A stretch of DNA of 64,000 bases from Hordeum vulgare subsp. vulgare (GCF_904849725.1 NC_058519.1:536308316-536372315), one strand, 5' to 3'; positions 1 through 14,428 are shown, numbered from the stretch's first letter. The notes: generated by a model not told the origin, from the letters alone. Program-made: numbers and translations.

Positions 1-178
1 GCTAGCTAACAGAGTCATGTCAAATTGACAAGCAGATGTAAAGACAAAGCACGAAGGCGGTTCAGAAAGTAACTTCTGTTCCTCGAGAAAACAAGCGTCT
101 ACTACTGAGGAGGCTAGCATTTTAACTAGCAGTTCTTGCAGAACATCTCGACCCTTGAGAATGTAGTGGAGCTCAGAC
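1..178. other. Downstream flank of RPB5 copy 1
   Basis: This stretch matches 59261 onward, just downstream of RPB5 copy 2, with small indels, so the RPB5 duplication extends at least to the left edge of the window. It is the former 3' UTR and downstream DNA of copy 1, now separated from the gene by the MITE at 179-582. The original copy of the stop region survives in the left target duplication at 169-178. No other gene is seen. Confidence 0.75.
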
Positions 179-582
179 GAGGGCGCATCTGGTACACCAG
201 GGCAATTGGTTCTATCGGTGCACCGGACCATGGTTGCACATCGAAAAATGTTTGAAAAATTCCAAAAAAAATAGTGCATTGACACAACATCATTCGATGT
301 TTGTCACAAAATTTCAAATCAAAATTCACAACATTGCACCAGATGCAAAAATGATAAATTTGGCATCAATGTGAACCTAATATAAGTTGGGTTTTAGATT
401 TGATCCATCATCACACTGATGTCAAATTTGTCATTTTTGTATCCCATGCAATGTTTCGAATTTTGATATGAAATTTTGTGACAACATCCAATGACGTTGT
501 GTCAGTGCACTAAATTTTTTTTGGGAATTATTCAAACATTTTTCGATGTGCAACCATGGTCCAGTGCACCAGATATGCTCTC
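179..582. mobile_element. Mutator-type fold-back MITE in the RPB5 copy 1 3' end
   Basis: The element is 404 bp and has no coding capacity. Its ends are inverted repeats: GAGGGCGCATCTGGT on the left and GAGAGCATATCTGGT on the right, read inward. After a 20-odd base insertion in the left arm, pairing resumes at GGACCATGGTTGCACATCG (about 226) and continues for most of the element, so nearly the whole insert is two arms of roughly 190 nt. It is flanked by 10-bp direct repeats, GAGCTCAGAC (169-178) and GAGTTCAGAC (583-592). RPB5 copy 2 has a single uninterrupted GAGCTCAGAC at the same place. A 9-11 bp target duplication with GAG-starting ends fits Mutator-derived MITEs; the superfamily is inferred from this. 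Confidence 0.88.
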
Positions 583-586
583 GAGT

Positions 587-2697
<2,111 letters not shown>

Positions 2698-3080
2698 CCT
2701 TTCACCGATCGCCCGCGCGAAATTTTCGCCTGACTTTTGAGGAGAAAGGACCGGCGGCACCGGAGGTAGGGTTTTGGGGGGAGGAAGGAGGGAGGAGACA
2801 CCGGCGCCGAGTAGTGAGGATTGAACCCCTAGGAAGAAGGGTTGGTCGGAGCCGGACCCGAGACCAAGTTATGGGTGGTTCGGCTCGGACGTCGTTGCTG
2901 GGGTTTGATATGGGCCGGACAAGGATCTAGGCTGGGCTGGGCTGGGCCTACGAACATATACACAGAGGACGCCTGTTTCTCATCAAAAAAGTAAAATAAA
3001 TCACAGAGGATGCCTTTTCTCAATTTTTTTTACACAGGACGCCTTTCCCCTACCTTCGTTTCCTCCACGGCTCCGATGAA
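2698..3080 (-). promoter_or_regulatory. 5' leader and proximal promoter region of RPB5 copy 1
   Basis: This region is homologous to 61224-61640 upstream of copy 2; shared blocks include GGGTTTTGGGGGGAGGA-like leader sequence and ACACCGGCGCCGAGTAG. It is GC-rich, with no clear TATA box, as is common for housekeeping genes. Between about 2955 and 3045 a short block (ACAGAGGACGCC and variants) occurs three times, whereas copy 2 has it once. Promoter function is inferred from position and conservation between the copies. Confidence 0.55.
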
Positions 3081-3299
3081 ACCCGCGGCCACTGCAAACT
3101 TAGGTCTTAATTGGCCTTCCGTCGTGCGCCATGAGCCCATGATCCATTGTGGTGGCGGGGACGAACAACCGTCCGACACCCCCATCTCTGACCTGCGTTG
3201 GGTGATGTTGGATCACTTCGCCCACTACACCAAGTTAAAAGTGGGCAAACTACAATTTTGGCTGAACTGAACCCGTGTGCAGTTTATTGTGCAATTGTT
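3081..3299. other. Short intergenic stretch, nothing recognised
   Basis: Mixed-composition DNA lies between the RPB5 homology and the AT-rich repeat zone. A small open frame crosses it (3010-3270, plus), but it shows no family similarity I recognise and starts inside the RPB5 upstream region. I make no functional call. Confidence 0.4.
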
Positions 3300-5559
3300 C
3301 AAGTTGTTATCTAAAACATGGCAATTTCTTTGCTGAAAACTACTATGTTAGATTGAAGAACACTATTTTTTTATATTTGCCATGTTTGTGTAGATAAAAC
3401 ATGGTTGCACTTGAATAAAAGTTGAAGGGATACGCACTTGATTTAGAACAACTCATATAGAATTTCAATGGCAATACAGTGTCAAAATTGTCACGTTCTG
3501 AATTTTACCATGGGTGTTTATTTTTTAAATTACCACAATGTTAAGTTTTCATACATGAAAAATTGACATGTTCTTAAAAAATGTTATATATACATATATT
3601 CACAACTACTCGCTCTGCCATGTCTTATATTTTAGAGTGAGTGTATAATAATAAAGTGCGATGTACCATACTTATATTTATATTTCATCAAAATATATTG
3701 CAAGAGATCTGCGCAAAAACACATGGGGTATCATCTACTTTTAAATACTTAGCAGATGGCAATTATTTCAAATTAGACCATAGCAGTTTCAATTCATGTA
3801 ACGATGGTAATATTATGCTTTAGATCATGGCCTAGGTATCATGGATGTTTTCACACAACATTTTTATTCCCATTTTAGTTTCTCATGCATGGCATTTTGT
3901 ACAAAGCAAATGCCATGGCAATTTTTACACGCTATTGCCATGGCATGTACTTTTGTAGAGTATAATGTATTGTGCACACATATCATTGCAAAACTTTAGT
4001 TACTCTTGCATGGCATTTTTTTCACAAACAATTTCCATGCTTTGTTTTAGTAACATTATGGCAAGTAATTTATTATACATCTATATATGTTTGTAGAGTA
4101 TAATATCATTTTGCCAAGACATATTATTTGCTTTCAATACATTCTCATTTTCATGGGAAAATTTACTTTGCTTTTTTAGCTATAAATTGGCCATGGCAAA
4201 TTCAAATTTGTTACGGACAACGTTTTTGTGAGTTTTAGACTACATTTTCAATAGTTGTTCTCATGACATTTTTTTGTTGTAGTTGACCATGACAACTTTA
4301 TTGTATTGACCATGGCAACCATGGCATTTTTTAGACACCATGGCAAATAGAATGTATATACCATGGAAAATCAAAACACGGTTTCCCATCTTAAATTATT
4401 TATCTGTCGAGAACTATGGTATTTTTGTAGAAACCATCACTTTTTGTGTAGGAACCATGGATTTTCTTTTTTGAGAAACCATTGTATTTACAATGTATAT
4501 ACCATGTCATTTGTATTTTTAAGAGCATGGCATTTTTATTTCAAACAACATGACATTTTCGTTATTAAGAGCATGACATTTTCTTTGTTTAAGAATGTCA
4601 CTTTTATTTGCATAGAGCATGACACTTTTATTTTAAATATCATGGCATTTTTATTATATAGAGCATGACATTTTTTTATAGAGCATGTCATTTTTGTGTA
4701 GAGCATGACCATTTTGTTAGTAAGAACATGACATTTTTTATCATTAAGAGAATAGCTTTTATTTATTAAGAGCATGACATTTTTTAATCTATATCATGAT
4801 AAATTTATTTTTACCATGTTTTGTAGCGTCACAAGTTTTAGAAAATCCCATGATGTTCACATGACAATTGATAAGTGTTCCAGAAGCATGACATTTTTAC
4901 TACTATCAACATGGTAGATTTTTTTACTAAAAACATGTGAGTTTTTGAAGAGCATGGCATTTTTATTTTGAAGAACATGGCATTTTTCTGTATGCAGCAT
5001 GGTTAATTTTATTTCTAATGGTATGCCATCTTCAATATATGGATGATGTCATTTTCTTGTTTTGATTTATTACGACAAAGAAAATATAGATCATGGCACT
5101 TTAAATTTTGGATAATAGCATTTTCTAATTTCATGGCATTTATATTATATCATTATTGGCATTTTCCTTTTCTCTTTTTAATATTTTTCAATTTTGAATC
5201 ATTCTTTTATCGTAAAACTTAAACTTGTTGGCATGTCAACTTTTTTTCTTGTGGTGGCAACTCAAATTGTAGAACCACGACAATTAAAATGCATTTTTGT
5301 CTTAGTTTTTTTGGTGGACTATGTCATTTTTTCATACACATTTTTTCTTTAATAATCAAAATTTTCATGATGGCATTTTTTATTATGTACATCATGGTAT
5401 ATTTGTGTGTGTTTAACTATTTGAAATGAGGTCCAAATACCAATTTTTTTAAAATCTCATAGGAAAATGAGCTTTTTTGGCCCAACTGTTTGGCGCACAC
5501 ACATATTTGTCTAGCGAGTCGGGGGAGGAGTTCGCTTGAGGCTCTGCATTCGTGTTTAC
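3300..5559. repeat. AT-rich zone of degenerate CATGGCATTTT repeats
   Basis: The stretch is very AT-rich and contains dozens of variants of CATGGCATTTTT, CATGACATTTTT and the reverse form CCATGGCA. They are densest at 3880-4780, where they recur about every 25-35 bp in phrases such as GAGCATGACATTTT. No coding frame is credible. It could be the repeat-rich part of a DNA transposon or an untyped repeat; I find no terminal sequences that decide this. The right part (5022-5559) is the left flank of Copia element A and is present again at 30171-30237 plus 35132-35609. Confidence 0.6.
5022..5559 (+). repeat. Left flank of element A, copy 1 of a duplicated segment
   Basis: This is direct-repeat copy 1. 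It matches 30171-30237 continued at 35132-35609, with the Sukkula LTR removed, at about nine bases in ten by eye. It ends in the same CGTGTTTAC immediately before a Copia LTR. The last five bases, TTTAC (5555-5559), equal the TTTAC at 51796-51800 after the solo LTR, so this is the original target-site flank of the Copia insertion. Confidence 0.85.
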
Positions 5560-6929
5560 TGTAAGTGCATCTAGTGTCCCTTAGTGATTTTGGTGGATTA
5601 AAGACTTATAGGTTAAGAGACTGATATTTTGGCGAGTGTATACAACCTCTATAAGTCGCTGAGGAGTTTGAGTTATTCGAATAATATTGACTCTAAAAAT
5701 GTATGTCTTCGGGTGAAGACTTTGGTCATTCCTTGAAGACTTTGATAGCGAAGAAATTGCTATTCCTCATGAATACATTGAAGATGAGGAATTCGGTGTG
5801 TCCTGAAGAAAATGCTTTGAAGACTTTGAAGCTTGAAGATTTACTCTTTTTGTTTCATTTTCTTCGTTCTTGAGTCATAGGAACACCGTAGTGTTAAAAG
5901 GGGTCGAGGTAAAACTAAGGAAAGAATTTCCTCATGATGCTCAAGTCAAACCTACACCTACCAAATTCTCCAAGTGAGGAACATGAGAGACATGACGACT
6001 TTCATAGTTGAAAGTTTCGACTATTGCCGTGTCGCGTACCACCCAATGGTCGTATCATTGGGGCAATAATGTCATATCATGTCGGGATGCTCCCAGGCTA
6101 TAAATAGCCGCCCCCTGCAACCACTAGCTGGTTGGCTGCTCCGAGAGAAACTGACACATGTCATTTAGAGCAACCCAATTCCTCGAGGACTTTGAGCGAA
6201 AAGCATCAAGTGAGGAAAAATCCCAAACACCCAAACTAAAACTCAAAACCCAAAGTGATTGAGCATCACTGAAGAGATTGTTCCTGTGTGGTACCGATGC
6301 TTGTTACCTTTGAGGACTGTGCATCCTCTAGACGGTTATGCATCATGGTCTAGTGCATCCAGCAGTCAATTATGGATCACCTGGTGACCGAGTTTGTGAG
6401 GGTTTGGAAGTCTGCCCTGAAGACTTACCACGAGTGTTGGGCGAGGACTGTGTGTCCTTAGCTCAAGGAGAATACGACAGGAATTGTGTGTCTCTGGACT
6501 GTGTGTCCTTTGGTTTCAGTACCAAGCCGCTCCAAACCAGACGTACAATTGTCACAACAGTTGGAACTGGCTCATCAACCAATGTCTTCATCGAGCTACT
6601 CGTTCTATTTCTTCAACTCTTTTTCATTTCCTCAATTGCATGTTGAATACTTTCATGTGTATTGTTTGAAGAATTTGACTGAAGACTTTCTCTGAGTTCC
6701 TCACCTGAGTTATTCATCACCTCCATATTGTGTTTATGTGACATGTGCAGACTGAACCTATCAATTCACTTTGAGTACTTTGTTGTAGTCGCTTTTGCAT
6801 ATCTATCTAAGTACTATTTCCGCTACACTCGGTTCATAACTGAGGACTTTCCTCACTAGGAATTTCCTCAATGATGAATTTGTAAAAAATCACCTATTCA
6901 CCCTCTCTAGTCGATATAACGCACTTTCA
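5560..6929 (+). mobile_element. 5' LTR of Copia element A (SIRE/Maximus type)
   Basis: The LTR is 1370 bp and starts TGTAAGTGCATCTAGTG and ends CGCACTTTCA, with the TG...CA ends expected of an LTR. A TATA box (TATAAATAG, 6099-6107) follows GGGATGCTCCCAGGC. The same LTR occurs at 13070-14428 and 25892-27271 (minus) and as the split solo LTR 35610-51795. Assignment to the SIRE/Maximus lineage rests on the LTR start, the long gag with one zinc knuckle, and the extra ORF behind pol; the exact family name is uncertain. Confidence 0.92.
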
Positions 6930-6931
6930 AT

Positions 6932-6944
6932 TGGTACCAGAGCA
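6932..6944 (+). other. Primer binding site of element A (initiator tRNA-Met)
   Basis: TGGTACCAGAGCA lies two bases after the LTR end. It is one base away from the usual plant Copia primer site TGGTATCAGAGC, complementary to the 3' end of initiator tRNA-Met. Confidence 0.9.
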
Positions 6945-6996
6945 AGGTACTCCCTTGTTCTGTGTGATTTTGGTTTAACCACCTGGAGTTTTAATT

Positions 6997-9525
6997 ATGT
7001 CGACCGAATGTATGATCAAGGTTACTGCGGGTTGTCCTACCTTCGAAGGTAAGGACTTCCCCTACTTGAAGAACAAGATGCGCATGCACCTTGAAACAAT
7101 TGACAACGATCTCTGATACATTGTGGAAAATGGTGTTCCTTCTGTTACTTCAGCTATCACTACCGCTGATGTGAGGAAATTGAAGCAACTCGACTCGCAA
7201 GCGAAGAATATTATCTGTGGCCATCTGAGCAAATGTCAGTATGGCAGAGTGAGTTCTTTGGGCTCTACGAAGCTTATCTAGGAAAGGTTGTCCAAAGTCA
7301 ATGAGGGAGTCTCCACACAGCGTGACTCTCGAGTTGATGTTCTTTGCAATCTCTTCAACCGCTTCAAGAGACTCGATAATGAAATCTGTCAAGATACCTT
7401 TGATCGCCTCACTCACATCTCCAATGAGCTTCAGGCTCTTGGAGCGAGAGACATCACTGATCATGAAGTTGTGAAGAAACTGGTACGATCTCTTGATCCA
7501 TCATTTGACACACTGGTACTGATGATCCAAGAACAAAGAGACTACAAGATGCTTGATCCTACTGATATACTTGAGAGACTCAATACTCATGAATTCCAAC
7601 AAGAAGATAAGAGAGACCTTTATGGACCAAGCTACTCAAGACCTCATGCACTGAAGGCAAAGGATGTTTCCTCATCTGAAGAAGAAGAATCTGACTGCAG
7701 TCTTGGTGATCCTGAAGAACTTGGTCAGGAACTTGCTATGCTCATGAGGAAATTCCAGAAGTTCCCAAGGCGTGGCCAGTTCGGAAAGTCTTCAAGAAGA
7801 GATATGAGGAAATCAGAATCTTCAACTCAGGACTACAAGAAAGGAACCTGTCATAAATGCAAGAAATCTGGTCACTACATTGTTGATTGTACTTGCTGGA
7901 TGAAGGAATCAAGGAAGAAGAAGTACAAGGATGACATTTCTGACGAGTCGAAGAAAAAGAAGAAATCTTCAAAGTCCTCATCGCACAAGAAGACCAGTTT
8001 CAGAAAGGCTCATGCACTCATTGGCAAGGAAATGGATTCTGAAGAAGAATCTAAGAAATGTGATGAAGAGGAAGGTTCTGAAGTGGAGTCGGAGTCTGGT
8101 GTGGCAATTCTGGCACTTGCTACCACATTCTTCAACAAGTCCATCTTCAACCTTGAAGAAAATGACAACATCAACAACACTGATGACTATGATGATGACT
8201 TAGCTCCCACCTATTGCTTCATGGCAAAAGGTTCAAAGGTACCAAGCCACACATCCTCTTCTGATTCTAGTGACCGTGAACCTGATGATTATCAAAAACC
8301 TAGTTACTATAAACTTGCAAACATTGCCACTAAGCAATAAAGTGCTATTGAAAAGCTTGAGAAACTACTAGACAAAAGCGATGATCTGTTGAATGATGAA
8401 ATGAATCGTGCTCAAATCCTCACTAAAGATGTTCAAAGTCTTCATTCTATATTTTATAGTCTTCAAGATCGTTATGGTACACTCTTGGCTGATCATGAGA
8501 AGCTTTCCTATGAATTTCTTCAAATGAAGCTAGATCTTGAGAAGCTAAAAATGTCCCATGATGATCTTCGAATGGAAAATGATTCATTGCTTGCTCAACA
8601 GATCAGTACCACTCAGGAAGATTTCATTCCACCATGTCTGAAATGCATCAAACGTGAAACTGGTAATTCTTCACGTGAAACCTCAAATGCTTCTATCGCT
8701 ACAAATTCTTCAATTGTTCCTTTGGTATCCAACTCTTCACCTGAAGAAACCACAAATGTTACTAATGAAAATGCAGGGTTGAAGGAATTGTACGTGACAT
8801 GCATATACAAAAGTCTCAAAGGGCATCAAATCTTTTGTGATGTGCTCAAAAAGCAAAATTTGAATAAGAACCCGAGGAAAGAGGGCATTGCCTTTGAGAG
8901 GAAACTTAACGTTGATGGGTCATACTGGAAACCTGAGGAGTACCCCAAAACCTCATGGGTTGCTGCAAAAGACCTCCCATTGATCCAGCCACTCTAACAG
9001 GTTTTTCATGTGAAATGTCTTATTCGTGTGATGAGTCATTTGACTCCAACTACAAACCGTTCAAAAATCAAGTTGGTGAAGTATTTTCTGATATGTTGGA
9101 ACTAACTGCAGGAATGGACAACCCCTGAGGAAAATCTAGGTTCCCAAAAGTTGCTTGGAAAGTTTTCAGGTGAATGTCCTCATGAAACCACCAGTGAAGA
9201 ACAGGAACCCAGATCAAATTCCTCCGGTGGACCAAAGTCTTCACGAGGATCAAATTCCTTAAATGGTCAAAACTATGCTTGTACTTGCACTAATGCTTCT
9301 GATATGCAGGGAAACTACAAGGGACATGAATATGTGCACCATTCCTCAAATCACTATGTTCATAAGTCCACAAAGAATTTCTGTGCCTATTCATTTGAGT
9401 ACTCTAACTCCCCTCTTGTGAAAATAAGTGCATTAGCTTCAATGCCTCAATTCTCATATGGTGCTTGCAGGATGATGACCTCTTTACCACCCCTTAAGAT
9501 CTGGGTGGTGAAGAAATCGAACTAA
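6997..9525 (+). pseudogene. gag of Copia element A, decayed
   Basis: This is the coat protein gene of the retrotransposon. The frame opens with ATG at 6997 but has TGA at 7114-7116 (codon 40) and TAG at 7279-7281 (codon 95), both where Trp is expected, then TAA at 8338-8340 and TAA at 8995-8997, with a frame change before the last block (9151-9525). A CCHC zinc knuckle is present at 7849-7890 (C-X2-C-X4-H-X4-C), followed by a Lys/Ser-rich and a Glu/Asp-rich stretch. The reading ends at a TAA (9523-9525) after WVVKKSN, as does the gag of element B. The codon 40 stop is shared with B. It cannot give a full-length protein. Confidence 0.9.
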
Positions 9526-9786
9526 TCACTTCTGCAGGTCAGGTCTCCAAATGGAAGTCATCATCTGAAGAATTTGCTAGAGACCTGAGGAAATTGCTTG
9601 ATAGGACGCAAGCTAAATCATGATGAAATGATCTACCATTTCACACGTCCTCATTATGTCCAGAAATTTATTTTTGTGATAAAATTCAAGTCTGATGAAA
9701 TTGATATCATATTCTTCAATCTGAAGCATATGAGATGGTAAGCAATACTAATTCATATGCATGATGATCAACCCAAGAACACATAG

Positions 9787-12700
9787 TGGGTTCTTGACAG
9801 TGGATGTACAAATCACATGACTGGTGATAAAAGCTTACTCATGAATAACCCATTGACTCCATCACCACTGAAGCATATCACCTACGTTGACAAAGGTAAA
9901 AGCAAGGTATTGGGACTTGGTAAAGTCGCTATCTCTAAGGATCGACACATGGACAAAGTCATGTTTGTAGAATCCCTTGGGTTTAACCTCATGCCAATCT
10001 AAATGCTTTGTGATATTGATATGATTGTCATCTTTGTAAAATATAGATGTGTAGTCATCATGGAATCTGACAAATCCAAAGCCTTCGAAGGCAAGGTATT
10101 GGGACTTGGTAAAGTGGCTATCTCTAAGGATCGGCACATGGACAAAGTCATGCTTGTTGAATCACTTGGGTTTAAACTCATGTCAGTCTCAGTGCTTTGT
10201 GATCTTGATATGATTGTCATATTTGGAAAATATAGATGTGTAGTCATCATGGAATCTGACAAATCCAAAGTCTTCGAAGGCTTTAGGAGAGGAGACTTAT
10301 ATATTGTTGACTTCTCTACAGGTCCTCAACCATCCACGTGTCTACTAGCAAAAACCTCAGAAGGCTGACTATGGCATCGACGACTTGGTCATGCAGGCAT
10401 GAGGAATTTGCACACGCTGGCAAAGAAGAAGCATGTCATTGGCATCGAAACCATCAAATTCCTCAAGGACCATTCTTGCGGGGCTTGTGAGTCTGGAAAG
10501 ATGATTAGATCCAAACACCCCTCGAAGACTATCATGGCTACTACTCGTCTGTTTGAATTGCTTCACATGGATCTCTTTGGACCTACTCATTATGCTACTC
10601 TACCCAATGCATCATCTCTATATGGCTTTGTCATTGTTGACGATTATTCTCGATATACTTGGGTGCATATCATTCTGTATAAAACTGAAGGGCAGTAAGT
10701 CTTCAAACTATTTTCCTCAAGGGCCTTGACAAACTTTGGCGTCAACATCAAACACATCAGGAGTGACAATGGGACATAATTCAAGAATACTGGCCTTGAT
10801 GATTATCTTGATGAACTTGATATTACTCACGAAGTGTCTGCTCCTTATACTCCTCAACACAATGGCGTCGTTGAGCACAAGAACATGACTCTGATTGAAA
10901 TGGCATGGACTAGGCTTGAATAATATCAAACTCCTCGTCGCTTTTGGCCTGAGGCAATCAACACTGCTTGCCACATCATCAAGAGGGTATATCTTCACAA
11001 ATTCCTCAAGGAAACTTCATACGAACTCCTCACTAACAAGAAACACAATGTAAGTTATTTCAAAGTTTTTGGTGCAAGATGGTGGATTAGAGATCCTCAA
11101 CATACCTCAAATTTTGCACCAAAAGCACATGAGGGTTTCATGCTCGGTTACGGAAAGGACTGGCACACCCACAAAGTTTTCAACACCTATCACAACAAAT
11201 TTTTTGAAACTGTAGACGTGTGGTTCGATGAAACTAATGGCTCGCAAAGAGAGCAACTGCCTCCTGTGCCAGATAAATTGACTCCTAACGAGGCTATTAA
11301 GCACAAGGCTACTGAAGATATCCTTCCCACTGAGGAACAACCTCTTGCTGAAGAAGTCGTCCCCAACAATGATGAAATTCAAGCGGGTGTACCTAAAGAA
11401 ATTGTTCCAGATCAAATTCCTCAGCCCAACCAAAGTCTTCAACCAACACATCCGAGGATTGCAAATGAAGTGGAGATTGACAAAATCCTCGATGACATCA
11501 ATGCGCCAGGTCCCCTCACTCGCTCAAAAGCTTCACATTTAGTTAACTTTTGTGGACATTTCTCCTTTGTGTCTATCACAGAACCCTCAAAAGTTGATGA
11601 AGCCTTCATGGAACCTGAGTGGATTCAAGCCATGCAAGATGAACTTCTTCAGTTTAAGCTAAATGACGTTTGGGAACTCGTCAAAATACCTAATCCTCGC
11701 AAGCACAATATCATCGACATCAAGTGGATCTACCGAAACAAGAAGATGAGGATGGCCACATAGTGAGGAACAAGGTACGACTTGTAGCCCGAGGCTACAC
11801 CCAGGTTGAAGGAATTGACTTTGATGAAACTTTTGCACCTCTTGCTAGACTTGAAACTATTCGTATATTGCTTGCTTATGCTAACCATAATAATATTACA
11901 CTATATAAAATGGACGTGAAAAGTGCATTCCTCAACGGTAAGCTTGAGGAAGAAGTATATGATGCTCAGCCCCCAGGTTTTGAAGACCCGAAGCATCCAA
12001 ACAAAGTCTTCAGACTAAAAAAGGCACTCTATAGCCTCAAGCAAGCCCATCGGGCATGGTTTGATACATTGAAGGAATTTCTTGTGAAGAAAGGCTTCAA
12101 ACCCGATTCACTCGATCCCACTCTTTTCACAAAACCCTAGATAATGAACTGTTTGTATGCCAAATATATGTGGAAGATATCATCTTTGGTTGTACTGACA
12201 AACGTTACAGTGATGAATTTGCCAACTTGATGGGTGAATAATATCAAATGTCTATGATGGGGGAGCTGAAATTCTTTCTAGGGCTTCAAATTCGTCAACA
12301 ACGCAATGACATATTAATATCTCAAGAGAAATACCTCAAGGATGTCCTGAAGAAATTCGACATGAATGAATGCAGAGGCATCAAATTCCTATGCCAACCA
12401 ACGGTCACCTCTCCACTGACGAAAATGGTATAGATTTCGATCAACAGATATATCACTCTATGATTGGCTCTTTATTGTACCTATGTGCATATAGGCCAGA
12501 CATTATGCTTAGTGTTTGCATGTGTGCATGTTTCCAAGCAAAACCAAAGGAATCACACCATAAGGTTGTGAAACAAATTCTTCGATATCTAGCTCACACA
12601 CCAACACTTGGGTTATGGTACCACAAGCGCTCAAATCTTCACCTCGTTGGATATTCTGATTCTGATTATGCTGGTGACCGTGTGGATCGCAAGTCAACGT

Positions 12701-13069
12701 CAGGCACATGTCATTTCCTCGGACGATCCTTAGTCTATTGGTCCTCAAAGAAGCAGAACTGCGTATCACTCCCCACTGCTGAAGCTGAATACATTGCTGC
12801 TAGATCTTGATGTGCTCAACTGTTGTGGATGAAGCAAACCCTCAAGGACTACGACATCAACATGAAGAATGCGCCCCTCTACTGTGACAATGAGAGTGCA
12901 ATCAAGGTCGCCTACAACCCAGTACAACACTCAAATACCAAGCACATTCAGATTCGTCATCATTTTCTTTGTGATCATGTACTCAAGGGCAACATCATCA
13001 TCGACCATGTGAAGACTGAAGGCCAGCTAGCAGATATCTTCACTAAGCCCTTGGATGAGAAAGGGTTTT
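9787..13069 (+). pseudogene. pol of Copia element A (protease, integrase, RT, RNase H), decayed; completed at 27277-27326
   Basis: Copia order is kept. Protease active site WVLDSG starts at 9787, with Asp at 9796-9798. The integrase HHCC zinc finger and first catalytic Asp (LHMDLFGPT) lie at about 10372-10590, the second Asp (RSDNG) near 10750 and the Glu region near 10870. Reverse transcriptase covers about 11600-12400 and RNase H about 12500-13069. There are many stops (for example TAG at 9784 and TAA near 10921) and a frameshift near 11750. The RT motif YVDD reads YVED (12167-12178). The last codons are cut by element B and resume at 27277, where the frame continues to TGA at 27324-27326. 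Confidence 0.9.
9904..10281 (+). repeat. In-frame 189-bp tandem duplication within element A pol
   Basis: Two direct copies of a 189-bp unit (63 codons), 9904-10092 and 10093-10281, each start AAGGTATTGGGACTTGG. They differ at several positions, so the duplication is not recent. Element B has a single copy of the same region (about 22720-22915). It lies between the protease and the integrase zinc finger. Confidence 0.85.
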
Positions 13070-14428
13070 TGAAAGTGCGTTATATCGACTAGAGGGGTGT
13101 GAATAGAAGATTTTTATAATTTCATCACTGAGGAAATTCCTAGTGAGGAAAGTCCTCATGCATGAACTGAGTGCAGCGGAAATAGTATACGATGAGATTT
13201 TAGAGATTCGGTTTGCACAGTTCGCAAGTATAGAGTAAGCACATGAATATTAACTCAAGTGAAGAATTTGAGGTTGAGGAAATTCACAGGAAGTCTTCAG
13301 ACAAATTCTTCAAACAGTACAGATGAAAGTCTTCAACATACAATTGAGGAAATGAGAAGGTTGAAGAAATAGAACCCCTAGCTTGATGAAGACCGTTGTT
13401 GATGACCCAGTTCCAACTGTTGTGACAGATGTACATCTGGTTCAGAGCGGCTTGGTATTGAAACCAAAGGACACACATTCCCTACCATATTCTCCTTGAG
13501 GTAAGGACACACAATCCTCGCCCAACACTCGCGTAAGTCTTCAGGGTAGACTTCCAAACCCTCACAAACTCGATCACCCGACTATCCATAATTGGCTGCT
13601 GGATGCTCTAGACCATGATGCCTAACTGTCTGGAGGATACACAGTCCTCAAAGGTAACAAGCGTCGGTTCCACACATGAACAACTTCTTTAGTGATGCTC
13701 AATCACTTGGGTTTTTGGTTTGGGCTTGGTGTTTGGGGGTATTTCCTCACTTGATGACTTTCTCTCGAAGACTCTGAGGAATTTGGGTTGCTCTAAATGA
13801 CAAGTGTCAGTTTATCTCGGAGAAGCCAACCAGCAAGTGGTTGTGAGGGGTATTTATAGCCTGGGAGCATCCCGACATGATTTGACATAAATGCCCTTTA
13901 ATAATATGACCGTTGGGTGGATAAGATCAGTGAGATGGCGTGTGGCGTGGCAACGATCGAAACTCTCAGCTCTGAAAGTCCTCATGTTTCTCAGATTCCT
14001 CACTTTGAGGCTTTGGTAGATTTAGGCTTGGAATGAGCATCATGAAGAAAATCATTCCGTATATTTACCTCGACCCCCTTTAACAGTATGATATTCCTAT
14101 GACTCAAGAGTAAAGAGAATGAAACAGAAAGAGTAAATCTTCACACTTCGAAGTCTTCAGAGTGTTTTCTTAGGACACACTGAATTCCTCATCTTCAATA
14201 TCTTCATGAGGAATATCAATTTCTTCGCAATTTCTTCGTGGTCAAAGTCTTCAAGAAATGACCAAAGTCTTCACCCGAAGACACACATTTTTAGGGGTTG
14301 ATATTCATCGAATAACTCAAAATCATCAGCGACTTATAGAGTGTGTATACACTCATAAACATATCAGTCTCTTAACCTATAAGTCTTCAAACCACCAAAA
14401 TCACTAAGGGGCACTAGATGCACTTACA
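13070..14428 (-). repeat. 3' LTR of element B
   Basis: This is the reverse complement of the Copia LTR, 1359 bp. On the minus strand it begins TGTAAGTGCATCTAG at 14428 and ends at 13070. The TATA box region GGCTATAAATACCCC lies at about 13850-13865 on the minus strand. Confidence 0.92.

Noticed and set aside
13070..14428. This LTR as the 3' LTR of element A
   Set aside because: It is in reverse orientation, abuts a polypurine tract at 14429 on the minus strand, and pairs with 25892-27271 through the GTTTT repeats.
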